Shown: positions 1 to 7,948, counted from the stretch's first letter. The stretch: 34,438 nucleotides of DNA from DATDMG01 sp036518955 (GCA_036518955.1 DATDMG010000459.1:1-34438), one strand, 5' to 3'. The notes: generated by a model not told the origin, from the sequence alone. A program made the numbers and translations.

Positions 1-208
1 TGACCATCCGCAGGCCCAGCGCCGCGACCGATACCGCCACCGCGGCCGCCGAGGCCTCCGGGATCCCGTGCGTGACCACGTAGACGCCGGTGAAGACGAG
101 GATCGGGACCACCGACTCGAGCAGCCCGCGCACCCCACCGATCGACTCCTCGAAGGAGAACTGCTCGGCGACCGCGGCGGCCAGGCCGCGCCCCGCCGCG
201 TCAGTCAT
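1..208 (-). CDS. DUF3159 family membrane protein, N-terminal part only
   Basis: Only the first 69 codons lie in the window; the 3' end is beyond base 1. The ATG at 208-206 overlaps the last 8 bases of the OB-fold gene upstream, so the two are probably translationally coupled. The visible N-terminus contains FSFEESIGGVRGLLESVVP (residues 17-35), the conserved opening of the DUF3159 family, followed by a hydrophobic stretch at about residues 33-46 that should be the first membrane segment, then a second Ala/Val-rich segment. The family is a small actinobacterial integral membrane protein of unknown function, usually found beside the OB-fold, DUF3710 and dut genes as here. Assignment rests on the signature and the synteny; no biochemical role can be given. 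Confidence 0.8.
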   Translation of the reverse strand, partial: MTDAAGRGLAAAVAEQFSFEESIGGVRGLLESVVPILVFTGVYVVTHGIPEASAAAVAVSVAALGLRMV

Positions 209-584
209 GGTTCCTCGGCACCAGCTCGTACTTCGGATTGAACACGGCGCGGTTCCCCTCCGACTCGGTGACCATCCCGTGCACGCGGATCCGCCGGCCC
301 GGCTCGACCCCGGCGATCTGCCGGCGACCGAGCCAGATCACGTTCAGGCATCCGCTGCCGTCGTAGAGTTCGGCCTCCAGCGCCGGCACGCCGGCACGCG
401 GCCGGAGCGTCACCGATCGCAAGGTGCCGCACACCGTGGCCGGACGGCGTAGGGGCAGCTGCGCGATCGGCGTGCCCCCCAGCTCCGCCGCCCGCTCCTG
501 CTCCAGCTCGGCGTGCACCTCCTGCTGCGGGGCCACCAATCGGGAGAGTGCCTGGCGCAGCCGGGATCGCTGCTCGGAACGCAT
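201..584 (-). CDS. OB-fold nucleic-acid-binding domain protein
   Basis: A protein of 127 residues. I start it at the ATG at 584-582 (MRSEQRSRLR), because a longer reading frame would run into the DUF3710 gene. The N-terminal 40 residues are charged and helical (QALSRLVAPQQEVHAELEQE). Residues about 45-122 form a RecG/aspartyl-tRNA-synthetase-like OB fold: a CGTLRSVTLRP strand, the core YDGSGCLNVIWLGRRQIAGV and the closing strand GRRIRVHGMV. The family probably binds single-stranded nucleic acid, but no substrate is established. It sits 50 bases downstream of DUF3710 and its stop overlaps the DUF3159 start, so it appears to belong to one leftward transcript with dut. No enzymatic motif is visible. 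Confidence 0.85.
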   Translation of the reverse strand: MRSEQRSRLRQALSRLVAPQQEVHAELEQERAAELGGTPIAQLPLRRPATVCGTLRSVTLRPRAGVPALEAELYDGSGCLNVIWLGRRQIAGVEPGRRIRVHGMVTESEGNRAVFNPKYELVPRNHD

Positions 585-634
585 GCACCCAGCGTACGTC
601 ACCGCCGCCCGGTGCCGATCGGGGCATTCTGGCG

Positions 635-1399
635 TCAACGGACCTCGGTGATCTCCGGGCCGCGCTCGAACGGGTTGAGGTCGTACCGGTTCTCGCCCTC
701 CGGCTCCGCCGGCTGGCCCACCGCCTCCGGCAGGCGAAGCGGCAGCAGCTCCCGCGGGGGCATCGCCTCCGGCCCCCGGACGACGACCACCTCGCGCACC
801 ACCTCCTCGAGGACCTCCGCCGCCTCCGGCCGGTGGACCGCCTCGCCGTGGAACACCGCGCGCAGGAACCACCGGGGGCCGTCGATACCGACGAACCGAG
901 CCGGGGTGTGCCCGGTCCGGCCATCCGGGCTGCGGGCCGGGATCCGGGCGATCAGCTCCCGGCCGAACGGCCCCGGGACCTCGTCGGCCTGGCCGCCCTG
1001 GCGCTGGATACCAGCCACGATCTCCGCCCGGATCTCGCCCCAGATGCCCTCCGTCCGGGGCGCCGCGAACGCCTGCAGCTGCACCGCGGACCGGCCGAGG
1101 TGGATCGTCGCGGACGACACCGCGCCCGTGCTCTCGTCCAGCTCGAGCCGCAGTTCCATGCCGTCCCGGCCGCGCAGGCGGATGCCGCCGAGATCGACGT
1201 ACCCCTCGGCGTCCGGGCGTTCGCTCACGTCCCAGGGCCCGTTGCTGCGATCGGTACCCTCGTCCTCGTCGGCCTCCTCGGCGTCGTCCGCGCCCTCCCA
1301 GGCCTGGTCGACACCGTCATCCGCCGTGGACTCCTCGGCCTCGGCGCCGACCGGTCGCTCGTCGTCGGTCGCCCGATCGCGACGTCGGAACAGGCTCAC
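635..1399 (-). CDS. DUF3710 domain protein
   Basis: A 254-residue protein beginning at a GTG (1399-1397) that overlaps the dut TGA by four bases (GTGA), a classic translational-coupling arrangement. The first ten residues are basic (MSLFRRRDRA, with GTG read as Met). Residues about 15-55 are very acidic and probably disordered. From PWDVSERPD onward comes the DUF3710 domain: YVDLGGIRLRGRDGMELRL, the QLQAFAAPRTEGIWGEIRAE segment and GIDGPRWFLRAVFHGEA. The C-terminus ends in NRYDLNPFERGPEITEVR. It has no signal peptide or membrane segment, so it is probably cytoplasmic. The function is unknown; the constant association with dut in actinobacteria hints at nucleotide or DNA metabolism, but this is inference from context only. 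Confidence 0.85.
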   Translation of the reverse strand: MSLFRRRDRATDDERPVGAEAEESTADDGVDQAWEGADDAEEADEDEGTDRSNGPWDVSERPDAEGYVDLGGIRLRGRDGMELRLELDESTGAVSSATIHLGRSAVQLQAFAAPRTEGIWGEIRAEIVAGIQRQGGQADEVPGPFGRELIARIPARSPDGRTGHTPARFVGIDGPRWFLRAVFHGEAVHRPEAAEVLEEVVREVVVVRGPEAMPPRELLPLRLPEAVGQPAEPEGENRYDLNPFERGPEITEVR

Positions 1400-1884
1400 T
1401 GTGCCTCACCTCTCCCGGAGGCGCCCGCCCCCGCGAATCCTCCCGTCGACCCGAACCCGTCCGTCCCCCGTTCGGACGACGGCAGCTCGTCGACCTCCAC
1501 GAACCTCACCTGCTCCACCCTCTGCACCACCAACTGGGCGATCCGGTCGCCCCGGGAGATCGCGGTCGACCGGGTACGGTCGGTGTTGAGCAGCGTCACC
1601 CGGATCTCACCCCGGTACCCGGAGTCGACCGTCCCGGGGGCGTTCACGATCGTCAGCCCGTGCCGGGCAGCCAGCCCGGATCTCGGATGCACGAACCCGG
1701 CGTAGCCCGGTGGCAGCGCGATCGCGACCCCGGTCGGGACGGTCCGGCGCTCGCCGGGCGCCAGCACGACGTCCACCGCCGAGCACAGGTCCGCGCCCGC
1801 GTCGCCGGGCCGGGCACAGCCGGGGGTCGGCAGCTGCGGGTCCAGCCGAACCAGCAGGACGTCGATCGGCACGGCTCGCGACAC
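1396..1884 (-). CDS. dut: Deoxyuridine 5'-triphosphate nucleotidohydrolase (dUTPase)
   Basis: This trimeric-type dUTPase hydrolyses dUTP to dUMP and pyrophosphate, keeping uracil out of DNA and supplying dUMP for thymidylate synthesis. All five family motifs are present: PGDAGADL (residues 26-33), PRSGLA (67-72), GTVDSGYRGE (84-93) with catalytic Asp87 and the uracil-stacking Tyr90, GDRIAQL (112-118), and the C-terminal arm RGTDGFGSTG (139-148) with the stacking Phe144. At 162 residues it has the usual size. I choose GTG 1884-1882 because GGGGGAG lies about 8-9 bases upstream; the GTG six bases earlier (1890) is too close to it. The stop overlaps the DUF3710 start. It is divergent from DUF3093. 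Confidence 0.95.
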   Translation of the reverse strand: MSRAVPIDVLLVRLDPQLPTPGCARPGDAGADLCSAVDVVLAPGERRTVPTGVAIALPPGYAGFVHPRSGLAARHGLTIVNAPGTVDSGYRGEIRVTLLNTDRTRSTAISRGDRIAQLVVQRVEQVRFVEVDELPSSERGTDGFGSTGGFAGAGASGRGEAQ

Positions 1885-1994
1885 CTCCACGCTCTCCCCC
1901 TCCGGTCCCGGCCCTGGCGGCCCGGGCCACGTCAGGGTATCGGTGCACCGCACCCGCACCACCGAGCGGCCCGGGACGTGGCAGGCTGAGGTCT

Positions 1995-2459
1995 GTGCCC
2001 ACCTCGACCCCACCCCCGTCCCGGGTGGAGCGCCTCTGGCCGTCGGCCGGGGTGTGGCTCGCCCTCCTCCTGCTCGCCGGGTTCTGTGCGGCGGTGGCTG
2101 CGCCGTTCGGGTCGGCGCCCGCCCTGGTGACGCTCGGGGTCGCAGCCGCCGCGGGTGCCGGCCTGATGCTGTCGGCGACCCCCGTCGTCGGCGTCCGTGG
2201 CGGCGAGTTCGTGGCTCGCCGGGCACACGTGCCGGTGCACCTGGTCGGCGAGGTCACCGTGCTGGACGCCGCCGCGATGCGGCAGGCCGCCGGACCCGAC
2301 CTCGACGCCCGGGCCTACCTGTGCCTGCGCGGCTGGATCCGCACGGGCCTGCGGCTCGATCTGGTCGACCCGCAGGACCCCACGCCCTACTGGCTCGTCT
2401 CCAGCCGGCACCCGCAACGCCTGCTCGAGGCCGTGCAGGAGCATCGCGGGGCCGGCTGA
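1995..2459 (+). CDS. DUF3093 family small membrane protein
   Basis: The product has 154 residues, starting at GTG 1995 just after a GAGG. Two adjacent hydrophobic helices are visible at about residues 21-38 (WLALLLLAGFCAAVAAPF) and 43-61. A soluble tail of about 90 residues follows, with the family signature LCLRGWIRTGLRLDL and, near the end, TPYWLVSSRHPQRLLEA. This matches DUF3093, an actinobacterial family of unknown function that lies beside dut and DUF4193. It is transcribed away from dut from the shared 110-bp region at 1885-1994. The topology suggests a hairpin membrane anchor with a cytoplasmic domain; this is inference. Confidence 0.85.
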   Translation: MPTSTPPPSRVERLWPSAGVWLALLLLAGFCAAVAAPFGSAPALVTLGVAAAAGAGLMLSATPVVGVRGGEFVARRAHVPVHLVGEVTVLDAAAMRQAAGPDLDARAYLCLRGWIRTGLRLDLVDPQDPTPYWLVSSRHPQRLLEAVQEHRGAG

Positions 2460-2462
2460 CCA

Positions 2463-2547
2463 GGCGCCACCTCGCCGTCACCCGCTCGCCGTCACCCGCC
2501 GCGGTGGCGCCGGACCACCCGGCCGCAGGCCCCGGACCACCCGGCCG
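2463..2547. repeat. Convergent-gene spacer with 9-bp inverted repeat and two short direct-repeat pairs
   Basis: The spacer between the stops of DUF3093 and DUF4193 contains an inverted repeat, GGCGCCACC at 2463-2471 and GGTGGCGCC at 2503-2511, able to form a 9-bp stem around a 31-base loop. The loop carries a perfect 14-bp tandem duplication, CTCGCCGTCACCCG, at 2471-2484 and 2485-2498. Immediately after is a 15-bp sequence, CGGACCACCCGGCCG, at 2511-2525 repeated at 2533-2547. A bidirectional terminator for the two converging genes is a reasonable guess, but there is no T-tract. Confidence 0.5.
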
Positions 2548-2564
2548 TGGGCCTGTGCCCGGTG

Positions 2565-2864
2565 TCAGGCCGCACACTCCCGGCAGATCGGCTGGCCACC
2601 GACTTCCTTCGCGAGCTGACTGCGGTGGTGCACCAGGAAGCAGCTGGAGCAGGTGAACTCGTCCGCCTGCCGGGGCAGGACACGGACCGACAGTTCCTCG
2701 TTCGACAGGTCCGCCCCGGGCAGCTCGAACCCCTCGGCCGCCTCGATCTCGTCCTCGTCTACCGTGCTGGAGCCCTTGTCGACACGCCGCGCCTTGAGCT
2801 CCTCGATCGAGTCCTCGTTGAGCTCGTCGTCCGTCTTGCGAGGTGCGTCGTAATCCGTTGCCAT
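2565..2864 (-). CDS. DUF4193 family zinc-ribbon protein
   Basis: A 99-residue protein starting at ATG 2864-2862, with GGAG about 9 bases upstream. The first 60 residues are hydrophilic and acidic (EDEIEAAEGFELPG). The C-terminal third is a treble-clef or ribbon with two CxxC pairs: Cys72/Cys75 in FTCSSCFLVHH and Cys94/Cys97 in PICRECAA, which should bind one zinc. This exactly fits DUF4193, a near-universal small actinobacterial protein of unknown function. Paired knuckles of this kind often bind nucleic acid or RNA polymerase, but that is inference. It is monocistronic here, facing DUF3093, with its own upstream region at 2865-3229. Confidence 0.9.
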   Translation of the reverse strand: MATDYDAPRKTDDELNEDSIEELKARRVDKGSSTVDEDEIEAAEGFELPGADLSNEELSVRVLPRQADEFTCSSCFLVHHRSQLAKEVGGQPICRECAA

Positions 2865-3229
2865 GTGGGTCACTCCGGTGTGTGGTTGCTGTCTATCGCC
2901 GTACTTCGTGCCCGATCCGTGCCGAACGGTGACCGCCCCTGGTCGGGCGGGCACAGCAGGGCAAGGTCAAGGGATTTCTCCCGCGCCCGCCGCACGGCCG
3001 GGCGCACCTGTAACGCGCCGCCGAGGGCTTTTGTGCCCCACGGCTGACGGATTGTGCACCAATGGCGCCGCAATGGCTAACCGACTGGCGAAGGGGGGTC
3101 ATCCGGTTCGCCGGCGCGGCCTGTCGACACCATCTCGACACGCCGTGACCTGCCGCCGATCGGGCTCCAGCCCCCGGGGTACCCGTTCGACGAAGGTGAT
3201 CATACGGGCGTTCCGGCCCGTTCCGGCGA
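2865..3229. other. Intergenic region, 365 bp, without a recognisable gene
   Basis: The segment lies between the DUF4193 start and the suhB stop and must contain the DUF4193 promoter. A TTGACC hexamer on the minus strand at 2970-2965 could be a -35 element, but no convincing -10 lies 16-18 bases from it. Reading frames through it lack a ribosome-binding site and family resemblance. Short direct repeats (TCGACAC near 3124-3140 and GTTCCGGC near 3210-3227) are the only other structure, apart from the hairpin at 3205-3220. Confidence 0.5.
3205..3220 (-). terminator. Possible hairpin terminator after suhB
   Basis: CGGGC at 3205-3209 pairs with GCCCG at 3216-3220 around a 6-base loop, starting 10 bases past the suhB stop codon. 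There is no T-tract, as is common in high-GC actinobacteria, so this could equally be a chance hairpin. Confidence 0.3.
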
Positions 3230-4141
3230 TCAGTCGCGCGTGTCGCGCCCCTCAATCTGCTCGTCCCCGCCGGCCTCGAGCCGCTCCAGCTCGCCGACGA
3301 GCACGTCGGCCAACGGCCCCCGGGCCACCACGACCATGTGGTCGCCGGGCGGCCGACCGTCGATACCTCGGACCGACACCCCCGCCTCGGTGGCGACGAG
3401 CGTGGAGGCCGCGATGTCCCAGGGGTTCAGGCCGCGCTCGAAGAACGCGTCCTGCCGTCCGGATGCCACCATGCAGACATCGATCGCGGAGCAACCGATC
3501 CGGCGGATGTCGCGCACCCTCGGCAGCAGGTCCGCCACCACCCGCGCCTGCCGGGCACGCCGCCGGGGCTGGTAGCCGAACCCCGTCCCGATCAGCGCGT
3601 GGGCCAGTTCGGGCGGTTCCTGCGCGGCCAGTCGCTCGCCGTCCAACCAGGCGCCCAGGCCCGAGCCCGCGGTCCAGGTCTCGCCGGTCGCAGGGCCGTG
3701 GACGCACCCGGCGATCGGCCGCCACGCACCGGGGACCGACGAGTCCCCGACCACCGCCGCGACACTCACCGCGTAGGCGGGGATGCCGTAGAGGTAGTTC
3801 ACCGTGCCGTCGATCGGGTCGATCAGCCAGGTGACCCCGGAGGTGCCCGGTTGGCGACCCTGCTCCTCCCCGTGCAGGCCGTCGTCCGGCCGGGCCTCGC
3901 TGAGCCGGGTGCGCAGCAGCGCCTCGGCCGCGGTGTCCATCTCGGTGACGACGTCGGTCGGGCTGCTCTTGGTGGCCGCGACCCGGACGCGCGCCGGGCG
4001 CTGGTCGCGGACCAGAGCGCCGGCCTGCCGGGCGACCCGCTCGGCGAGCTCCATCAGTTCGACGACGCGCACCCCGGCCGGCAGCCCGCCGGCCGGGCCG
4101 GGGACGCCCGCCGCCGGGCCGGTGGCTCCACCCGCGCTCAC
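3230..4141 (-). CDS. suhB: Inositol-1-monophosphatase family phosphatase
   Basis: A Mg2+-dependent, Li+-sensitive type phosphatase, likely acting on inositol-1-phosphate (inositol for phosphatidylinositol or mycothiol) or a related sugar phosphate. I start it at GTG 4141-4139, which overlaps the hemH TGA by four bases, giving 303 residues; the Gly/Pro/Ala-rich first 23 residues look non-globular, so translation from a codon near VRVVELMELAE is possible. The family motifs are clear: GEE (residues 91-93), WLIDPIDGTVNY (105-116) with metal ligands Asp108, Asp111 and Thr113, and NPWDIAAS with Trp241-Asp242. Position between hemH and the DUF4193 gene is typical for actinobacteria. Substrate specificity cannot be read from sequence. 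Confidence 0.88.
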   Translation of the reverse strand: MSAGGATGPAAGVPGPAGGLPAGVRVVELMELAERVARQAGALVRDQRPARVRVAATKSSPTDVVTEMDTAAEALLRTRLSEARPDDGLHGEEQGRQPGTSGVTWLIDPIDGTVNYLYGIPAYAVSVAAVVGDSSVPGAWRPIAGCVHGPATGETWTAGSGLGAWLDGERLAAQEPPELAHALIGTGFGYQPRRRARQARVVADLLPRVRDIRRIGCSAIDVCMVASGRQDAFFERGLNPWDIAASTLVATEAGVSVRGIDGRPPGDHMVVVARGPLADVLVGELERLEAGGDEQIEGRDTRD

Positions 4142-5334
4142 CGGGCACCCGCCGGGCCCGGCGCGGCGTCCGGGCCGGCCGGAGCACCGGCCGGAGCACC
4201 GGCCGAGGGCTCGGACCCGGGCTCGCCCGCCGCGGCCGGGCGCCAGCCGCGCAGGTTGCGGCAGCACCCGGCCGGGCAGAGGTCGTGACCAGGACCCAGC
4301 GCGCCGACCGCCGGGCGCGCCGGGACCTCGCCCCGGAGCGCGGCCGCGCGCTCCAGCACCAGGTCGACGAGCGCGGCGACGAAGCGCGGGTCGGTGCCGA
4401 CCGTGGCGGCCCGGACGAACGCCATACCGAGTTCGGCGGCGGTCGCCCGAGCCTCGGTGTCCAGGTCGTACGCGACTTCCATGTGGTCCGAGACGAACCC
4501 GACGGGCACGACGACGACGCCGGTGGACCCCGCCGTCCGCAGAGCGCGCAGGTGGTCGTTGACGTCGGGCTCCAGCCAGGGCTGAGCCGGCGGTCCGGAC
4601 CGGGAGCAGTAGACCAGGTCATGGTCGGTGGCGGCGGGGTGCCCGGGGAGGCGGTCGGCCACCTCGGCCATCACCACGCGGGCGACGTCCTCGTGCAGGC
4701 GGGTGTAGGCGCCGCCGGCCGGGCCGGCCGCCGCATCCATCGCGGTGGGCACCGAGTGCGTGACGAACACCACACGGCCGCCCGTCCGGCCGCCCCCGGG
4801 CAACCGGGCGAGCCCCGCGACCACGGCGTCGACGACCGGCGCCACGAAGCCGGGATGGTTGGCGTAGTTCCTGATCTTGTCGAGCTGCAGGGTGACGCCG
4901 GCCAGCGCCGGGGCGGCGAGCGCCTCCGCCAGGTCCTCCCGGTACTGTCGGCAGCCGGAGTAGCTCGGGTAGGCGCTGGTGACCAGGACGGCGAGCCGGC
5001 GGGCCCCGGCCGCGGCCGCCTCCGCCAGGGCGTCAGCCACGAAGGGGTGCCAGTTGCGGTTGCCCCAGTACAGCGGCAGCCCGTCCAGGTCGCGGGTGTC
5101 CAGTTCGGCGCGCAGGGCCGCGAGCAGCGCCCGGTTCTGGTCGTTGATCGGGCTACGTCCCCCGAAGTGGTGGTAGTGCCCGGCCACCGCCTCGAGCCGT
5201 CCCGCCGGGACGTCACGCCCACGGGTCACGTTCCGCAGAAAGGGGATCACGTCGTCGGGGCGCTCCGGGCCGCCGAAGGAGAGCAGCAGCACTCCGTCGA
5301 ACGGCCGGGCCGGGGAAGTCGTCACGGTGGTCAT
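4138..5334 (-). CDS. hemH: Ferrochelatase (coproporphyrin III ferrochelatase type)
   Basis: Inserts Fe2+ into the porphyrin; in actinobacteria the physiological substrate is coproporphyrin III (CpfC), and haem is formed afterwards by ChdC. The 398-residue protein starts at ATG 5334-5332. It has the N-terminal LLSFGGPERPDDVIPFL, the metal-inserting His193 in VFVTHSVPTAMD, and Glu286 in VSDHMEVAYD. Cys128 (SYSGCRQYRED) together with Cys353, Cys357 and Cys358 (DLCPAGCCRN) matches the placement of the [2Fe-2S] ligands known from the mycobacterial enzyme. A Gly/Ala/Pro tail of about 40 residues follows, making it longer than the usual 310-350. The stop overlaps the suhB start, and the gene is divergent from sepH. 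Confidence 0.93.
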   Translation of the reverse strand: MTTVTTSPARPFDGVLLLSFGGPERPDDVIPFLRNVTRGRDVPAGRLEAVAGHYHHFGGRSPINDQNRALLAALRAELDTRDLDGLPLYWGNRNWHPFVADALAEAAAAGARRLAVLVTSAYPSYSGCRQYREDLAEALAAPALAGVTLQLDKIRNYANHPGFVAPVVDAVVAGLARLPGGGRTGGRVVFVTHSVPTAMDAAAGPAGGAYTRLHEDVARVVMAEVADRLPGHPAATDHDLVYCSRSGPPAQPWLEPDVNDHLRALRTAGSTGVVVVPVGFVSDHMEVAYDLDTEARATAAELGMAFVRAATVGTDPRFVAALVDLVLERAAALRGEVPARPAVGALGPGHDLCPAGCCRNLRGWRPAAAGEPGSEPSAGAPAGAPAGPDAAPGPAGAR

Positions 5335-5460
5335 CGTGCCAAGCCCCACGCCAGGCCGTCGCGCCGGGCTCGCAGGAAGCGGCGCCACGCCGGTACGGTG
5401 CTTCGGATCCTCCGGGGTAAGTGGCACAGTCGAGCCAAGACGCGGCTGGAGGGGTGACGC

Positions 5461-6717
5461 ATGCATGACCTCAAGCTCGTCGGCGTGCACGACGACGGGG
5501 AGCACCTGGTGCTGTCGGCCGCCGACGGGCAGAAGTACCTCCTCCTCGTCGACGATCCCCTGCGCGCGGCCGTCCGGCTCGACCGAGCGCGTCTCGGCCA
5601 GCTGCAGATCCAGACCGAGGGCAAGCTGAGGCCCCGGGACATCCAGGCCCGGATCCGGGCCGGCCAGACCGCCGAGGAGGTCGCGGTCGCTTCAGGGCTG
5701 CCCGTGGAGCACATCCGCCGGTTCGAGGGCCCGGTGATCGCCGAGCGCGAGTTCGTCGTCCGGCAGGCGCAGGCCGTGCGCGTCCGGCGCGGCGCCCGAG
5801 GCACGTCGGTGGCCCTCGGCGAGCTGGTCGGTGAGCGGCTCGCGGCGCGCGCCGTCGAGGAGAACGTCCTGGCCTGGGACGCCTGGCGGGCCGAGGACGG
5901 CGTCTGGATCGTCGCGCTCACGTTCGTCGCCGGGTCGCGCCAGCGGCAGGCCTGCTGGAGCTACGACGCGCAACTGCGGCACGTCACTCCCCGGGACGAC
6001 GAGGCCCGGTGGCTCACCGACGACGACATCGAGGAACCGGGTCAGCGTCCGCGCCGGCTGACGCCGGTGAGCGGCCGCCGCGACCAGGACCCGGTCCCGG
6101 CGGAGGGCTCCTCGCGTGACCACGTCTACGACGTGGAGGCGGACGGCGGGGTCCGCCCGGCGGACGGCCCGCGCCCCGCCCTCGCCCGCGCCACCGTCGA
6201 CCTGCTCGACTCGCTGCGGGAACGCCGCGGCCGCCGGCAGCGGACCAGCCCGCCGGGCGACCCGGAGATCGCTGGCGGCTCGCTCACCGGTGACCCCATG
6301 GACGCCGCGCTGCACGGGGGTGCCGGATCGCGGCGGCCCGGGCGCGGCGACTTCGACGACCTGCCCGCCGCGCACCCACCGGCCTCCCGGCCCGACCTCG
6401 CCGACGACAACGAGATCCTCGCCCTGACCGACCTCGGCGAGGGGCTCCCCCCGGACCTCTACGACGACGGTTTCGCCGATCCCTACCGCGAGGCACCCGT
6501 TCTCCGCGACGAGGAGGACGACGAGCAGGCACCGCCACCTGCGGCCCCCCCAGCCGCCGCACTGCCAGCTGCCGCACCGCCGCCTGCCGGACCGCCGTCC
6601 ACGGGTGTCGTGGGGGACTCCGATGTCACCGGATCCGACCGTGCGGCCGCCCGCCGCGCCCGCCGGGCGAGCGTCCCGAAGTGGGACGACATCGTCTTCG
6701 GCTCACGGCGGGAGTAG
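5461..6717 (+). CDS. sepH: Septation protein SepH (DUF3071)
   Basis: SepH binds FtsZ and promotes its assembly during actinobacterial cell division. The 418-residue protein starts at ATG 5461, preceded by GGAGGGG at good spacing. Residues 1-170 form the DUF3071 domain: MHDLKLVGVHDDGEHLVLS, the HTH-like segment IQARIRAGQTAEEVAVASGL (about 61-80) continuing into PVEHIRRFEGPVIAEREFVV, and the tryptophan-rich ENVLAWDAWRAEDGVWIVAL. Residues about 180-400 are low-complexity, acidic and Ala/Pro-rich, and probably disordered. The extreme C-terminus SVPKWDDIVFGSRRE is the conserved short motif of the family. It is transcribed alone, divergent from hemH and convergent with the phosphatase-like gene. 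Confidence 0.95.
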   Translation: MHDLKLVGVHDDGEHLVLSAADGQKYLLLVDDPLRAAVRLDRARLGQLQIQTEGKLRPRDIQARIRAGQTAEEVAVASGLPVEHIRRFEGPVIAEREFVVRQAQAVRVRRGARGTSVALGELVGERLAARAVEENVLAWDAWRAEDGVWIVALTFVAGSRQRQACWSYDAQLRHVTPRDDEARWLTDDDIEEPGQRPRRLTPVSGRRDQDPVPAEGSSRDHVYDVEADGGVRPADGPRPALARATVDLLDSLRERRGRRQRTSPPGDPEIAGGSLTGDPMDAALHGGAGSRRPGRGDFDDLPAAHPPASRPDLADDNEILALTDLGEGLPPDLYDDGFADPYREAPVLRDEEDDEQAPPPAAPPAAALPAAAPPPAGPPSTGVVGDSDVTGSDRAAARRARRASVPKWDDIVFGSRRE

Positions 6718-6745
6718 CCCGGCTCGCCGACGTCCGGTGGGCGGA

Positions 6746-7948
6746 TCAGGACGCCGCTGCCATACCGAGCGTGGCCAGCAGCGGCACCAGCTGTTCCTGC
6801 GGTGAGCGGGCCCCGTGCAGCCCGACCAGGCGGAGCAGCTCCGGGCGGGCCGTCCGGGAGTCGACCACGGCGAAGGCGCCCAGGGCGGATCCGACGACGT
6901 CACCGATCCGGGGCAGCACCCACGGCTCGACCGGGCCGAACCATCCGGCACGCACCGCGTCGTCACGCCGGAGCAGTTCCATCCGACCCGCCAGCCGCTC
7001 CCGCCAGGCGGCGAGCACGTCGGCCGTCGCGCCGGGCCGGGCGTACAGGTGGACGGCGCGCGGCTCCCCTCCGACGTGCCGCACGCCGGCGGCCAGGTCC
7101 GGCTCGTGCGCCACGTCGACCCGCTCGTGGGCCGGCACGTCGACCATCCCGTGGTCAGCGGTCACCACGACCAGCACGTCGCGCCCGACCCGCTCCACCA
7201 GGTGGGCGATCCAGCGGTCGGTCTGGGTCAGCTCGTCGGCCCACTGCCAGGACTCGCTGCCGGACACGTGCCCGACCTTGTCGACGTCCCCCCAGTACAG
7301 GTAGACCAGCTGGCACCCGGGCTGGCGGGTCGCCGCCACCGCGGCGCCCACCCGCCGCTCGAGGCTGTCCGCGGCGACGAACCGACCACCCCGCAGCGCA
7401 GCCTCGGTCAGCCCCGATCCGTCGAAGAAGGCCGGCCCGATCCGCACCACGTCGACGCCGGCGGCCGCCGCCTCCGCGAAGACGGTGGATGTCGGCTGCC
7501 AGACCCGGGGATCGACCTGGGGATCCCAGGCCAGCTCGTTGAACAGCACGTCGCGTTCGGGATCGAGGACGTCGAGCCCGACGAGCCCATGGGCGCCCGG
7601 CAGCCGGCCGGTGCCGAGCATGCCCATGCTGGTCGCTGTGGTGCTCGGGAAGCCCGAGGTCAGCACTGCCGCCACCACTGGCGTCGAGGCTCCGGGGCGG
7701 TCCGCCTGCGCGCGCAGGTCACGCAGGAACGGCGCGTGCCCGGCCCGGCGCAGCAGCAGTGTCTCGCCCAGCCCGTCGACCAGGACGACGACGGCGCTGC
7801 GCGCGGCCGGCAGTTCGATCACTGACGGCCCGCGGACCGGACAGCCGATGGCCGCCGTCACCGAGGGCAGGACGTCCGCGAGGCTCGCCGTCGACGTGCC
7901 AGCACCCAGGAGGACGCCCGACACAGCCGGGACGGCGGGTTCGGCCAC
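6746..7948 (-). CDS. Alkaline phosphatase superfamily protein (nucleotide pyrophosphatase/phosphodiesterase-like)
   Basis: A 400-residue enzyme with no signal peptide. It starts at GTG 7948-7946, immediately after the TGA of DUF5998. It carries the two-metal site of the nucleotide pyrophosphatase/phosphodiesterase group: Asp58 in AVVVLVDGLG, the likely nucleophile Thr103 in GFPSTTATSMG, YWGDVDKVGHVSG with Asp221, Asp223 and His227, and VVTADHGMVD with Asp265 and His266. These should hydrolyse a phosphodiester or phosphonate bond, but the substrate is unknown. Cytoplasmic members of this type are regularly found next to sepH and DUF5998 in actinobacteria. It probably forms a two-gene operon with DUF5998. 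Confidence 0.85.
   Translation of the reverse strand: MAEPAVPAVSGVLLGAGTSTASLADVLPSVTAAIGCPVRGPSVIELPAARSAVVVLVDGLGETLLLRRAGHAPFLRDLRAQADRPGASTPVVAAVLTSGFPSTTATSMGMLGTGRLPGAHGLVGLDVLDPERDVLFNELAWDPQVDPRVWQPTSTVFAEAAAAGVDVVRIGPAFFDGSGLTEAALRGGRFVAADSLERRVGAAVAATRQPGCQLVYLYWGDVDKVGHVSGSESWQWADELTQTDRWIAHLVERVGRDVLVVVTADHGMVDVPAHERVDVAHEPDLAAGVRHVGGEPRAVHLYARPGATADVLAAWRERLAGRMELLRRDDAVRAGWFGPVEPWVLPRIGDVVGSALGAFAVVDSRTARPELLRLVGLHGARSPQEQLVPLLATLGMAAAS

Noticed and set aside
2870..3255. Small genes in the spacer between DUF4193 and suhB
   Set aside because: Candidate frames have no ribosome-binding site, overlap each other on both strands and are Arg/Gly-rich without any family resemblance.
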